A stretch of DNA of 46,811 bases from Oscillospiraceae bacterium. GTDB taxonomy: Bacteria; Bacillota; Clostridia; Oscillospirales; CAG-272. The position numbers and the translations under genes are program-made. The stretch is from assembly GCA_015064885.1 (NCBI GenBank), contig SVRJ01000014.1:1-46811 (forward strand). Reading direction: 5' to 3'. Of this stretch, positions 24,038 through 32,470 are shown piece by piece. Each line of letters opens with the position of its first letter. The stretch's first letter is position 1. The notes under the pieces were generated by a model that was not told the origin of the DNA, searched no databases, and was given only the letters and a program-made list of their open reading frames with translations.

Positions 24038-24856
24038 ATGGCAATCACAAACTTTATTCAGACGGTATGGAGCGAAAAGCTCCTCACAGAGCTCGGTGCG
24101 CGCTACGTCGGCGCGGCTAACTGCAACAGAGACTTCGAGGGGGATATAAAGAACGTCGGCGACAGAGTAAAGATCTGCGGCGTCGGCGGTATCAACGTGT
24201 TCGACTACACCAAGAACGTGGATATGTCCTCTCCCGAGACTCTCACGGATAACTGCGCTACACTCGTTATCGACAGAGCGAAGGCGTTCAACTTCCAGAT
24301 AGACGACGTTGACGCGGCACAGTCCTCACCTAAGCTCATGGCTGCGGCTATGGCAGGAGCGGCAAACGCACTCGCAAACGAGGCGGATTCCTACATATTC
24401 TCTCTTTACAAGGACGCCGGAGCAACCGTAGAGGGCACTGCTACCGCTGACAATATCATCGACCTTATCATCGACGCGAGAACCAAGCTCGCAGAGGCAA
24501 ATGCGGACAGCACCTGCGAGATAGTTGCGGAGGTGTCTCCCAAGATCGCTTCTCTTATCCTCAAGAGCAAGATCGCTCTTTCTACCGATAACACGGAAGC
24601 TATAAGCGCAGGCTATATCGGAAGCGTCGCAGGCTGCAAGATCTTCGTCAGCAACAACGTAAAGGTCACAGAGGACGGAAAGCACAACTGCATGGTGCGT
24701 ACAAAGAGAGCTATCGCATACGCTGAACAGCTCAGCAAGGTGCACGCATACAGACCCGAGCTCCGCTTTGCGGACGCTCTCAAGGGACTCCACCTCTACG
24801 GAGCTAAGGTCATCTACCCCGCAGAGCTCGTCAACCTTTCGGTAAGCGCGGCATGA
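24038..24856 (+). CDS. Major capsid protein (P22 coat/gp5-like, HK97 fold)
   Basis: 272 residues. The N-terminus (MAITNFIQTVWSEKLLTELG) and the NRDFEGDIKNVGDRVKI, DYTKNVDMSSPETLTDN, DRAKAFNFQIDDVD and LANEADSYIFSLY blocks match the small P22-type coat proteins common in phages of Firmicutes. There is no N-terminal delta domain, so a separate scaffold (the gene before) fits. Ribosome site AAAGGAA. The stop overlaps the next start (ATGA). Confidence 0.92.
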   Translation: MAITNFIQTVWSEKLLTELGARYVGAANCNRDFEGDIKNVGDRVKICGVGGINVFDYTKNVDMSSPETLTDNCATLVIDRAKAFNFQIDDVDAAQSSPKLMAAAMAGAANALANEADSYIFSLYKDAGATVEGTATADNIIDLIIDARTKLAEANADSTCEIVAEVSPKIASLILKSKIALSTDNTEAISAGYIGSVAGCKIFVSNNVKVTEDGKHNCMVRTKRAIAYAEQLSKVHAYRPELRFADALKGLHLYGAKVIYPAELVNLSVSAA

Positions 24857-25218
24857 CGAACAGAGATATTTTTCTCGGTGCGCTTACGCTTATCGGAGAC
24901 AGACCGTCATCCGACGGGGCAGACTACGAGGAGAGGGCAAGACATCTGATACCCATGGCTCTCCAGACTCTCGCACCGATGGACAGAATACTTAAAAGGC
25001 AGAGAGGAAAAGTACCCGTTCGTCTGCTTGTGATACAGGTGGATATGGAGAAGAACGCACCTATCGAGGACGATCTGTTTTCCTGCGCGTGCTATTATCT
25101 CGCGTCCGAGCTTACGGCATTTGAGGATTCTCAGCTCTCGGCAGAGCTTTTTGTAAGAGGGGAGGCTCTCAGAAGAATACTCTCGGAGAGTATTCCGTTT
25201 GAGCTGAAGAGACTGTAA
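24853..25218 (+). CDS. Phage head-tail connector/adaptor-like protein
   Basis: 121 residues, ATG overlapping the coat gene stop by 4 bases. The protein is mostly helical (MTNRDIFLGALTLIGDRP, YEERARHLIPMALQTLAPMD, DLFSCACYYLASELTAFED, AELFVRGEALRRILSE), the pattern of gp6/gp15-type connectors that sit below the portal. It is the last gene of the module; no tail gene follows. Confidence 0.68.
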   Translation: MTNRDIFLGALTLIGDRPSSDGADYEERARHLIPMALQTLAPMDRILKRQRGKVPVRLLVIQVDMEKNAPIEDDLFSCACYYLASELTAFEDSQLSAELFVRGEALRRILSESIPFELKRL

Positions 25219-25290
25219 AAGGGGGTTAAACGCGGGGTTCCACCCCACACCCCCTAAAGGGGCTTTATGAAATAAAACTCCATTTCTCCG
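25219..25290. repeat. Dispersed palindromic intergenic repeat, copy R6
   Basis: GGGGGTTAAACGCGGGGTTC, CACCCCACACCCCCTAAAGG, GGCTTTATGAAATAAAACTC. Same order of modules as R4, directly after the connector stop. Confidence 0.75.
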
Positions 25291-25400
25291 CAGGGCTCCC
25301 CGCCCTGCACCCGGGCGAGGGGGTTGTGAAACCCCCTGCTACACAGGACTTCGCTACGCGAAGATCCATCGAGGATCGCTGCGCGACCTCGTCCCTTACA

Positions 25401-25423
25401 AAAAAGGGGCTCTGCCCCTTTTT
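25401..25423. terminator. Bidirectional terminator after the phage module
   Basis: AAAAAGGGGC (25401-25410), loop TCT, GCCCCTTTTT (25414-25423): a perfect hairpin with A and T tracts on both sides. Confidence 0.7.
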
Positions 25424-25432
25424 AGAACCCTG

Positions 25433-25472
25433 CCAAAGGGGGATGCAGTCAAGCTGCCAAATCCCCCTTTGG
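25433..25472. repeat. 12-bp perfect inverted repeat
   Basis: CCAAAGGGGGAT (25433-25444) and ATCCCCCTTTGG (25461-25472) enclose a small GCAG/CTGC hairpin. Part of the hairpin-dense non-coding block 25219-26002. Confidence 0.7.
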
Positions 25473-25581
25473 ATTCCCCCTGAAATATTGGTTGGCGGCT
25501 TTTGGTGTAGTAGTGATGTGCGGGGCGGTGGGGTTATCTTAAATCTTTTGTTTTTATGGCGGCTTACTTATTGTTTGACGG

Positions 25582-25713
25582 GCCGGCCTTCGGCGGAAGT
25601 GATTCTCACCACGTGAGGGCTTATGACTATTCCGCCCTACGGGCGGTCTTGTAACGTGAGATTTTCTTATTATGCCTCACGACATAATAAACACTTCCGC
25701 CCGAAGGGTCGGC
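25582..25713. repeat. 132-bp structured element, long outer inverted repeat with three inner hairpins
   Basis: Outer arms 25582-25601 and 25692-25713 are near-perfect inverse copies (GCCGGCCTTCGGCGGAAGTG against CACTTCCGCC...GGTCGGC). Inside are CTCAC/GTGAG, CCGCCC-TAC-GGGCGG (25632-25646) and TTATTATG/CATAATAA (25667-25674, 25683-25690). The result is a clover-like fold, either a MITE-type mobile element or a structured RNA. No open frame with a ribosome site was found in it. Between it and 25952 lie further hairpins: CCAAAGGC/GCCTTTGG (25862-25880) and TAAGAGGGTGTT/AACACCCTCTTA (25891-25918). Confidence 0.6.
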
Positions 25714-25919
25714 AAGTCTCCACCAATATCGGAGAGCTTTATCGTTTGGCATAAAGTCCACCTAAGTGGGTGACCCCCTTTTTGGAGGGGGATCCAAGGG
25801 GGAGGTTGTGAGCATTGCTTTGCTTGCAAAGCGGTGCGAATCCCTCCGCCCTTGGCGGTTTCCAAAGGCAGAGCCTTTGGCGGCGGGAGTTAAGAGGGTG
25901 TTCCGTAACACCCTCTTAC

Positions 25920-26002
25920 CGAGTACGCGCCGGCGCGCGTGCAAGGAAAGGGTTTTATTTCATAAAGCCCCTTTAAGGGGGCGCGGGGTACCCCCGCGAT
26001 AA
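25920..26002. repeat. Dispersed palindromic intergenic repeat, copy R7
   Basis: CGAGTACGCGCCGGCGCG (25920-25937, also in R0), then TTTTATTTCATAAAGCCCCT, TTAAGGGG and GCGCGGGGTACCCCCGCGAT. It runs in reverse orientation to R6, so R6 and R7 bracket the 800-base block in opposite directions. Confidence 0.75.
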
Positions 26003-26029
26003 AAAAAGACACAGATCTCTCTGTGTCTT
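26001..26029 (-). terminator. Terminator of the degV gene
   Basis: AAGACACAGA pairs with TCTGTGTCTT; on the minus strand TTTTTTT follows. Confidence 0.9.
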
Positions 26030-26046
26030 GAATGATGGGTTGTTTT

Positions 26047-26889
26047 TTAAGCCTTTGCCGCGCCCTCAAATCCTACGAGGATACCGCCCCTCTCTGCATA
26101 GAAGGAGCAAAGTCCTCTCGTGAGAGCGGTCTCTATCTTTGCCGCGGGGAAAGCCTTTAGTATCGCTTCCTTTACCGCCTTAAGAGCAGTTTCGTTTTCA
26201 CAGTGGTGTATCCTTACCTTTCCGCCGCAAAATCCGCTCGTTTTCATATTCTCAACTATAGTCGCCACCGTCTTCTGAAGACCTCTCACCTTGTCGGTTA
26301 TCTCAAGAGTGCCCTCGTTGCTCGCCTTTCCGACCACACGGATACCGAGAACTCCGGCAAGCTTTGCAACTATCGGACTTACTCTGCCGTTGTTGGCAAG
26401 GTTGTGCATAGATTCAAGAGCAAATATAAGGTGCGTATTGTTCTTGTATTCGAGGATCTTGTTTTTTATCTCCTCAAAGGGAAGCTTTTCTTTTATGAGG
26501 TCGCGGAGCTTTTCTATCAGGAGCGCGTTCTCGGGACCTGTAGATAGAGAATCCACAACGAAAGCGTTCTTCGAAGAATCCTCCTCGGTATATTCGTTTG
26601 CGCTTATTCTCGCACAGTTGCACGAGCCGGAAAGACCGCTCGTTATCGTAACGCAGAAAACGTTGTCAGCACCGTCAAACGCCTTTTTCCAATCGTCGGT
26701 ATTCGGGCAGGAGGAGCTTGAACGCCCCTTGTATTTTTCAAGATCCGAGAGCATTTCTTTCACATCGAGATCCGCGTTGTCCACGTATTCCTTCTCCGAG
26801 GTGATTATCTTCAAAGGTACGCTCTCAAACTGAACGCCCGAGAGCTTTGTAAGATCGGACGAGGAGTCGCTGATGATTTTATATTCCAT
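26047..26889 (-). CDS. DegV-family fatty-acid-binding protein
   Basis: 280 residues, from ATG at 26889 (MEYKIISDSSSDL), chosen because GGAGG lies 8 bases upstream; a longer frame reaching 26952 would start in the promoter region. Typical motifs are ISDSSSDL at the start, VTITSGLSGSCNCARI (ligand-contacting Ser), VVDSLSTG, and the C-terminal GGILVGFEG. Family members bind a fatty acid and, as FakB, present it to the kinase FakA for phospholipid synthesis. No fakA is nearby. Confidence 0.92.
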   Translation of the reverse strand: MEYKIISDSSSDLTKLSGVQFESVPLKIITSEKEYVDNADLDVKEMLSDLEKYKGRSSSSCPNTDDWKKAFDGADNVFCVTITSGLSGSCNCARISANEYTEEDSSKNAFVVDSLSTGPENALLIEKLRDLIKEKLPFEEIKNKILEYKNNTHLIFALESMHNLANNGRVSPIVAKLAGVLGIRVVGKASNEGTLEITDKVRGLQKTVATIVENMKTSGFCGGKVRIHHCENETALKAVKEAILKAFPAAKIETALTRGLCSFYAERGGILVGFEGAAKA

Positions 26890-26955
26890 AATTTTAGCCT
26901 CCAAAAAGCTTATTTGTTCGGTGTAGGCATATCCCGCTTCTTGTTTTATCAATTT

Positions 26956-26984
26956 ATTATATCACTTTTTTGTGTTCTTGTCAA
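26956..26984 (-). promoter_or_regulatory. Promoter for degV
   Basis: Minus strand: TTGACA, 17 bases, TATAAT. Confidence 0.88.
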
Positions 26985-27092
26985 GAAGATAATGTGAAGG
27001 GCGTAATAATTTTTTCTGCCGAAAACAAAAAGATCACCTCCGTACTCACCCGACGCATATAAAAATGGATCTGCCTTTTTTATTAAAACGTA

Positions 27093-27121
27093 TTGACAAA
27101 TCAGAGTATTGGTGGTATAAT
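27093..27121 (+). promoter_or_regulatory. Promoter for the DMT transporter and alpha-galactosidase
   Basis: TTGACA at 27093-27098, 17 bases ending GTGG, TATAAT at 27116-27121; extended -10. Confidence 0.9.
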
Positions 27122-27152
27122 CAATCGACAAAAGATTTTTTCGGAGGCGCAT

Positions 27153-28103
27153 ATGCTTTTACTTTTACCGGTTCCCGTGATACTTTTTATATCGCTTTTC
27201 TTCTCTGTCGTGCACAGTATGTCGCGTAAGCTCTATAACAAATGTGCTCCCTCGCACAGCCAGAGCCTTTACGCCTTTCACGTGATACTCGGTATCTCCT
27301 GCGGACTCTTTATATTTTTGCTCTCTATCGACCCTTTGTCCGATTCTCCCCTGACGGATGCACTTGCCTTCTCCTTTACGTCGGTGGCACTCGGAGCACT
27401 GTTCGGTCTTCTCGTTATGCTTCAGCTTCTCACCTATATGTACGCCCTCTCGCTCGGTCCTTTTTCCTACACCTCTGTGATCGTATCCCTCTCCACGCTT
27501 ATAGCTGCCCTGAGCGGTCTGTTCTACGGTGAGACTATCGACGTCTTTCAGTATATCGGAATGGGAATAATGGTCCTCTGCATAGTCCTCTCCACGAACA
27601 AAAGCAGCGGAGAAGAAAAGAGGGCGTCGATAAAATGGGTAGCAATATCTCTTATCTCCTGTGTCTTTAACGGCGGAGTCGGAGTTATGCAGAAGATACA
27701 TCAGTCCTCCTCGCACAAGGACGAGCTGACCGTCTTTCTCCTCTCGGCGTTCGCCTTTATAACAGTCTCCTCGCTTGTTCTTTATATTATCACGAGAGCG
27801 AAGGAAAGAAAGCTCGAGGGAGAAAAGCACGTAGACTTCAAGCCGTCAAAAAAGCAGGCTCTCGTCTGCCTCCTCTCGGGAGTTACCCTCTCGGTTCCCC
27901 ACGTTGCAAATCTCTATCTTGCGGGTCAGATGCCGTCCGCGGTCTTCTTCCCGATAATAAATACCGGATCACTCGTTCTTACAACGATTGCGGCAAGCCT
28001 GGTCTTCAAGGAAAGACTCTCGCCAAAGCAGTGGGTGGGACTTGCCTTCGGTATAATATCCAGCCTTTTTGTCAGCGGAACTGTCAGCGCATGGCTTGCA
28101 TAA
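27153..28103 (+). CDS. DMT-superfamily (EamA-like) transporter
   Basis: 316 residues from ATG 27153, which has GGAGG just upstream; an upstream in-frame TTG at 27093 is the -35 box itself. About ten hydrophobic helices in two halves, as in drug/metabolite transporters. The second half keeps the EamA pattern (FFPIINTGSLVLTTIAASLVFKE-type segment, then LSPKQWVGLAFGIISSLFV). Substrate unknown. The alpha-galactosidase gene starts 24 bases downstream in the same operon, so it may move a sugar or glycan breakdown product, although DMT proteins handle varied solutes. Confidence 0.85.
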   Translation: MLLLLPVPVILFISLFFSVVHSMSRKLYNKCAPSHSQSLYAFHVILGISCGLFIFLLSIDPLSDSPLTDALAFSFTSVALGALFGLLVMLQLLTYMYALSLGPFSYTSVIVSLSTLIAALSGLFYGETIDVFQYIGMGIMVLCIVLSTNKSSGEEKRASIKWVAISLISCVFNGGVGVMQKIHQSSSHKDELTVFLLSAFAFITVSSLVLYIITRAKERKLEGEKHVDFKPSKKQALVCLLSGVTLSVPHVANLYLAGQMPSAVFFPIINTGSLVLTTIAASLVFKERLSPKQWVGLAFGIISSLFVSGTVSAWLA

Positions 28104-28126
28104 GAAAGTAAAGGAGAAAAAGAAAA

Positions 28127-30325
28127 ATGAAAAACAAGGATTTCATGAGCGTTTATACACACGATGAGAACGGAAAGAAGATATTCTCCTACAGAGGGAA
28201 AATGACAGTATATGAGGAGGAGCTGAGAGGGGGAAGACTCACCACCTCGGGCTTCAATTCCTCGGGATATACCCTCAACGTGCTTGAGGATATGCCAAGA
28301 CGCCTCTCGGGAACGGCAACAGAACGCTTTGATACGGGAGTGTTTTCTCTCGAGGTCAACGGAGCGTCGGTTTCCTACGGCCTCGAATATATCGGACATA
28401 CGAATGAAAGGCTCACGCGTGAGAACGAAAGCGAATATATCCTTGCCAAGGTCTCTCTAAAAAATCCCGAGCTCTCGGTCAAGGTGAACGTGTGCACAGA
28501 GCTTGACGGAACGGGCGTTATCGCGCGTTACCTCGAAATAGAAAATCTCTCGGACAGGAAGATAAACCTCAGCGGTATCACCCCGATGAGAGGAATACTT
28601 GAGGAGCTCGAGGGCTGGAACGCATATATGAAAGCTCCCGACCCGTCGGGAATATATTCGGTAGGCTTTATGGAATCCTCGCGCTGGGGATGTGAAGGAC
28701 TTTTTAAATGGCATAGCCTGCATACCGGCATATTCGGTATCCCCGGAAGATACAATGCGGACAGATACAGACATCCTGCCTTCTTCCTTAAGAATAACCT
28801 TACGGGCGGTATCTTTGCCGTTCAGCTCGCATATACGGGCGGATATGAATTTTTACTGAACCTCATGGCAGAGCCCGAGCAGAGCGGAGGCGCGCTCAAT
28901 TCTATTCTTGCCTTTGACGTGAAGATAACCTCCCCCTCGCCTCAGTATATCCTGAAGCCAAAAGAGAGATACACAACACCGAAGGTGCATATAACGAGGA
29001 TATTCGGCTCTCTTGACGACGCGGTGAACGAAATGCACGCCCACACGAGAAGGAGCGTCCTCACAAAGCCTCACCCAAGCGGAGTGAACGGACTCCTCGC
29101 CGCGGGAATGGGAACAGAGAGAGTGATGACGGTCAGCGCGACAAAGCACTTTGCCGATACGGCGGCGTACGTGGGAGCGGAGGCACTCATAATAGACGCA
29201 GGATGGTTCTGCCCTCCCGGAAAGGGCACCGAATGGAACGCGCGCAGCGGAGACTGGTATCCCGACCCCGACCTCTACCCGAACGGAATAGAGGAAATAA
29301 TAGATTATATACGATCAAAAGGACTCCTCTTCGGTATATGGATAGACCCCGAGAGAATAGGCAGAGCCTCGAATATGGCAAAGGAGCACCCCGAATGGCT
29401 CGGCAAGAGCTACTCGAGCGGAGGCACGGGTTCTATTATAGATATGACTATCCCCGAAGCGGCAGAGTGGGTGGAAAACGAGATAGCGCGAGTCATCACA
29501 GAGACGAATGCCGACCTTTTCAGACTTGATTACAATATAGGAACAAGAGAGATATTCGTCCGCTCAAGCGACGGTGAGTCTCACTTCTGTAACACTCTCG
29601 CGTACTATGAAGCGGTGTACGATATGTACGAAAGACTCAGAAAGAGATTCCCTCACGTCTTCTTTGAGAACTGCGCGGGCGGCGGCGGAAGAACAGACCT
29701 CGGAATGATGCAAAACTTTGACCACACGTGGGTCTCCGACTGGCAGATAGCGCCCGCCTCCTTTGCGATAACGAACGGAATGACCATGGTCCTCCCTCCC
29801 GAATACGTGGACAGACTCGCAAGCGGAATGAACTGCCACACCAAGGGCGCACTCGACTTCCAGATAAGACACACCCTCTTTGGAAAGCCGACGACAAATT
29901 CTTATAACGCAAACGGAAGCGAATATAATCCCTGCCAGCTCGACTTTGTAAGGCACAGCTACGATATCTATAAGAATTTCGTAAGGCCCTACGCGGCTGA
30001 CTCTCTCGTCTACCACCACACCCCCGAGATAAACGGGCTTCGACCTGTCGGGACAGGGGTGATAGAGAGGAGCTCTGCCGACAGAACGAGATCTATGATA
30101 GGCGTCTTCAGACTTTCCGACGCTTACGCAAAAGAGCCCGTGACCGTCTTCCCGAAGGGAATAGATATAAGCGGAGAATACAAGGTCGTGCTCGATAACC
30201 TTACCGAAAACGGAGAGAAGGAGGTCTTTTCTGTCGTAAGCGGATACGAGCTTATAAACAGAGGAATACGAGTCGATCTCGAGTCCTCGCTTACAAGTGA
30301 GCTTATCCTGATAGAAAAAATATAA
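28127..30325 (+). CDS. Alpha-galactosidase, glycoside hydrolase family 36
   Basis: 732 residues, the common GH36 length. An N-terminal beta-sandwich is followed by the TIM barrel: IIDAGWF, GDWYPDPDLYPNG, FGIWIDPERIG, DLFRLDYN with the nucleophile Asp468, FFENCAGGGGRTDLGMM, and HTWVSDW with the acid/base Asp538. The 70-residue gap between the two acids is as expected for the family. No signal peptide, so it acts in the cytoplasm on imported alpha-galactosides. Ribosome site AAAGGAG. Confidence 0.95.
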   Translation: MKNKDFMSVYTHDENGKKIFSYRGKMTVYEEELRGGRLTTSGFNSSGYTLNVLEDMPRRLSGTATERFDTGVFSLEVNGASVSYGLEYIGHTNERLTRENESEYILAKVSLKNPELSVKVNVCTELDGTGVIARYLEIENLSDRKINLSGITPMRGILEELEGWNAYMKAPDPSGIYSVGFMESSRWGCEGLFKWHSLHTGIFGIPGRYNADRYRHPAFFLKNNLTGGIFAVQLAYTGGYEFLLNLMAEPEQSGGALNSILAFDVKITSPSPQYILKPKERYTTPKVHITRIFGSLDDAVNEMHAHTRRSVLTKPHPSGVNGLLAAGMGTERVMTVSATKHFADTAAYVGAEALIIDAGWFCPPGKGTEWNARSGDWYPDPDLYPNGIEEIIDYIRSKGLLFGIWIDPERIGRASNMAKEHPEWLGKSYSSGGTGSIIDMTIPEAAEWVENEIARVITETNADLFRLDYNIGTREIFVRSSDGESHFCNTLAYYEAVYDMYERLRKRFPHVFFENCAGGGGRTDLGMMQNFDHTWVSDWQIAPASFAITNGMTMVLPPEYVDRLASGMNCHTKGALDFQIRHTLFGKPTTNSYNANGSEYNPCQLDFVRHSYDIYKNFVRPYAADSLVYHHTPEINGLRPVGTGVIERSSADRTRSMIGVFRLSDAYAKEPVTVFPKGIDISGEYKVVLDNLTENGEKEVFSVVSGYELINRGIRVDLESSLTSELILIEKI

Positions 30326-30378
30326 CCGTCAATAATGGGGATAGCCGACTCCCCGCTGTGACGTGAAAAATGAAAAAA

Positions 30379-30419
30379 CCCCCGACAGCCCGTGAATGTC
30401 TGTCGGGGTAAATATTTTT
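30379..30419. terminator. Bidirectional terminator between convergent genes
   Basis: CCCCGACAG pairs with CTGTCGGGG; T-rich tract after it on plus, AAAAAA before it (T run on minus). It serves both the alpha-galactosidase and the gene ending at 30454. Confidence 0.88.
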
Positions 30420-30453
30420 TTAGATGTCGGTCCTGCCGTATGCACGGCATAAC

Positions 30454-32301
30454 TCAGCAAATACCGTCCTCGGTATAGAAGATGTCTCTTATAACGATCT
30501 TGAATTTGCTTCCCTTTACGCATCCGTATACAGACAGAGTGACGTCACTCTCCTCACCCGTGGAAGCCTCCTCGCTCGGTGCTATGATATATGCCGACGC
30601 CTTGCTGAATTTGAATGCCACCATATTGTCAGCGACGTGTACCTTCTCTCCGCCGTCCTTCGTGCAGTAGAGAGTGTAACCGCCCTCTGTATCCTTGATA
30701 TTCGTGTCGGTGTCATCCCCTTTTTCACTCTTCTCCGCGAAGAAGAAATATCCGTCCCGCGCGAGGTAGACCTGCCCTGTGAGCGCGTCGCTTATAAGCT
30801 TTTTGACTCCGTCCTTACACCAATATGCCGAAAAGGTGTCGCCCTCGGAATTCTTCTCGAGAAGGTAGAGAGCATCTTTTGCCTCTTCTATATAAAAGAG
30901 ACCGTCAAAAAGCTCACCGTCGCAGATCTTTTCCTTTTCGGTGTCATCCTCCTTTTGGGCGAAGAATATTTCACCCTCACTGTCGAAGAATACCTTCCTT
31001 CCGCTCTCGGAGAGAACGGCACGGCGAACTCTGTCGGCTATTTTCAAAGGCTCTGCCTCTGCGGTGATATATGAAAGAGTGAGAAGCCCGTCCTCGCCGA
31101 GCTCTGCGGCAAAGCTTTCGGTGAATTTTTCTTTTTCTTCTTCATTCTCTTGCATGAGGAGGAAAAAGCCGTCCGTGCTCTCGGATACCTTCTTTTCTAC
31201 GCTTTCAGCGGCAAAATATATATACGTTCCTCCGTCCTCTGCGTAAAGCACCTCGGAGAGGTCTCCCGAGATACGGTAGTCCTTTTTCGATTCGAGTATA
31301 AGGAAATTGTTTTTTCTCTTCTTCATTACGTAAAGAGAGCCGTTTGCATCCTCAAAATATACGTGCTGCCCCTTTCCGTCGAGAGCGATTATTCTTATTT
31401 CCTCGCCAAGCTTTACCGAGCTCTGAGCACTGTAAAAATAACTCTCGGTGACTGTGAGTCCTTCTCCGCTGTCCTTCTTTACAGTGTAAGCGAAGGTGCT
31501 CTCGTCGCTCGATACGCAGAAGGATACGGTGTCCTCCGCTATTCTGTCCGTACTGTTGCTCCAATCGGTGTACAGGAAAAGCATATCTTCATCCGTGACG
31601 TAGACTATGCGCGCCCCGTCGTCGAGAGAGGCGTATGAGGATACCTTCCCCGATAGGAGCTTTATCTTTTTTGACGAGACGTCGAGCAGCTGCAAAGACG
31701 TGTCCTTTGTGAGAACAAGTATGCTTCCCGAGTCCTTGACAAATCCAAACTCGGAAACGCTGTCGCTTACGGCTATGCTGCTCTTTCCCTCGCTTACGTC
31801 ATAGACGTAAAGAGAGCCAAAAGCACCGAGAGTATAGGCAATAAGCTCACCGTTGTCCGAAACGGTAACGGTTGCGTTACTTTCGTCGATCATGTCAGAG
31901 ATCATTCTGATGCCGGACGGGGTGATAGCGTAAAGAGCGCAGTCCTCCCCTTCCTTTCCGAGTCGGCTTGTGAGAGCGAGCACCTTTCCGTCAAGGCTCA
32001 TGTCAGTGTCTCTGTAAGGATCGTCACACCTTCCTTTGACAGATCCGCTTACCCTCTTTCCTTTATAGAGAAAATAGGTAACGTCCTTTTCACTGTCGTA
32101 AAAGGTCACGTAGCGGTCCTCTATCTCGATATCCTCACTCATTTCAACGACCGAGCCGAGAATAACGAACAGAGTCGCAATGAGAAGAAGCACCGCGCAT
32201 ATCGGTACGATGAGTGCCGCAAGATTCTCCTTCGAGCCCTTTTTCAGAAATGAGAATATATTCTTTTTACTTTTCTTTTCGGGATTGACCTTTTCGTTCA
32301 T
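30454..32301 (-). CDS. Single-pass membrane protein with propeller-like exterior, zinc ribbon absent
   Basis: 615 residues. A short basic cytoplasmic N-terminus (1-28), one membrane helix (about 29-51), then an acidic extracytoplasmic part of about 560 residues with repeated four-strand units (MSLDGKVLALTSRLG, VSDNGELIAYTLG, LDDGARIVYVTDED, ALDGKGQHVYFEDANG) like TolB/WD-type propeller blades. After the helix it has YFLYKGKRVSGSV, the same element that follows the helix in the four tandem proteins opposite (YRFLKDGRLIEGG and similar), so it is a diverged family member that lost or never had the zinc ribbon. It is transcribed divergently from them. No clear ribosome site precedes the ATG. Function unknown. 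Confidence 0.75.
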   Translation of the reverse strand: MNEKVNPEKKSKKNIFSFLKKGSKENLAALIVPICAVLLLIATLFVILGSVVEMSEDIEIEDRYVTFYDSEKDVTYFLYKGKRVSGSVKGRCDDPYRDTDMSLDGKVLALTSRLGKEGEDCALYAITPSGIRMISDMIDESNATVTVSDNGELIAYTLGAFGSLYVYDVSEGKSSIAVSDSVSEFGFVKDSGSILVLTKDTSLQLLDVSSKKIKLLSGKVSSYASLDDGARIVYVTDEDMLFLYTDWSNSTDRIAEDTVSFCVSSDESTFAYTVKKDSGEGLTVTESYFYSAQSSVKLGEEIRIIALDGKGQHVYFEDANGSLYVMKKRKNNFLILESKKDYRISGDLSEVLYAEDGGTYIYFAAESVEKKVSESTDGFFLLMQENEEEKEKFTESFAAELGEDGLLTLSYITAEAEPLKIADRVRRAVLSESGRKVFFDSEGEIFFAQKEDDTEKEKICDGELFDGLFYIEEAKDALYLLEKNSEGDTFSAYWCKDGVKKLISDALTGQVYLARDGYFFFAEKSEKGDDTDTNIKDTEGGYTLYCTKDGGEKVHVADNMVAFKFSKASAYIIAPSEEASTGEESDVTLSVYGCVKGSKFKIVIRDIFYTEDGIC

Positions 32302-32377
32302 TTTATATCCGCGCGCGGAGAAGCTTTTCCGTGCGGGTTCCTTTCAGTTTGATTGTGAGGAAAAAAGACCTCACTTT

Positions 32378-32406
32378 ATTATACCATAAATAAGGCGCGG
32401 TGTCAA
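32378..32406 (-). promoter_or_regulatory. Divergent promoter, minus side
   Basis: Minus strand: TTGACA, 17 bases ending TTTATGG, TATAAT. It shares TTTATGGTATAATAA with the plus-side promoter. Confidence 0.9.
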
Positions 32407-32470
32407 TATTCTTTTTTCTCTTTCACCCCGTGAAGTCAGAAAAAAACGCCCGCGCCCCCGTGAGAAGCAC

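Larger units (their letters stand above)
18578..25218 (+). mobile_element. Stand-alone phage head and packaging module (cryptic prophage or domesticated)
   Basis: Seven consecutive plus-strand genes with short gaps or overlaps: small terminase, large terminase, beta-rich structural protein, portal, scaffold, P22-type coat protein, connector. All are intact. No tail, lysis, integrase, repressor or replication gene adjoins them: mntP lies on the left and repeats then degV on the right. No duplicated attachment site was noticed. Codon usage looks like that of the chromosomal neighbours. Confidence 0.8.

Noticed and set aside
18578-25218. Complete inducible prophage
   Set aside because: No integrase, repressor, tail, lysis or replication gene occurs on either side, and no flanking direct repeat was found by eye.
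25219-26002. CRISPR array or coding genes in the repeat block
   Set aside because: The repeats are unequal inverted repeats without constant direct repeat and spacer units. Short open frames there have no ribosome sites and cross the hairpins.
27032-27041. GATCACCTCC, identical to the 3' end of 16S rRNA, as a sign of an rRNA fragment
   Set aside because: Only ten bases match and the flanks do not. It is just a strong ribosome-site complement; the minus strand after it gives only a 15-codon frame.
27093-27152. Longer N-terminus for the DMT transporter
   Set aside because: The upstream TTG is the promoter -35; GGAGG precedes ATG 27153.
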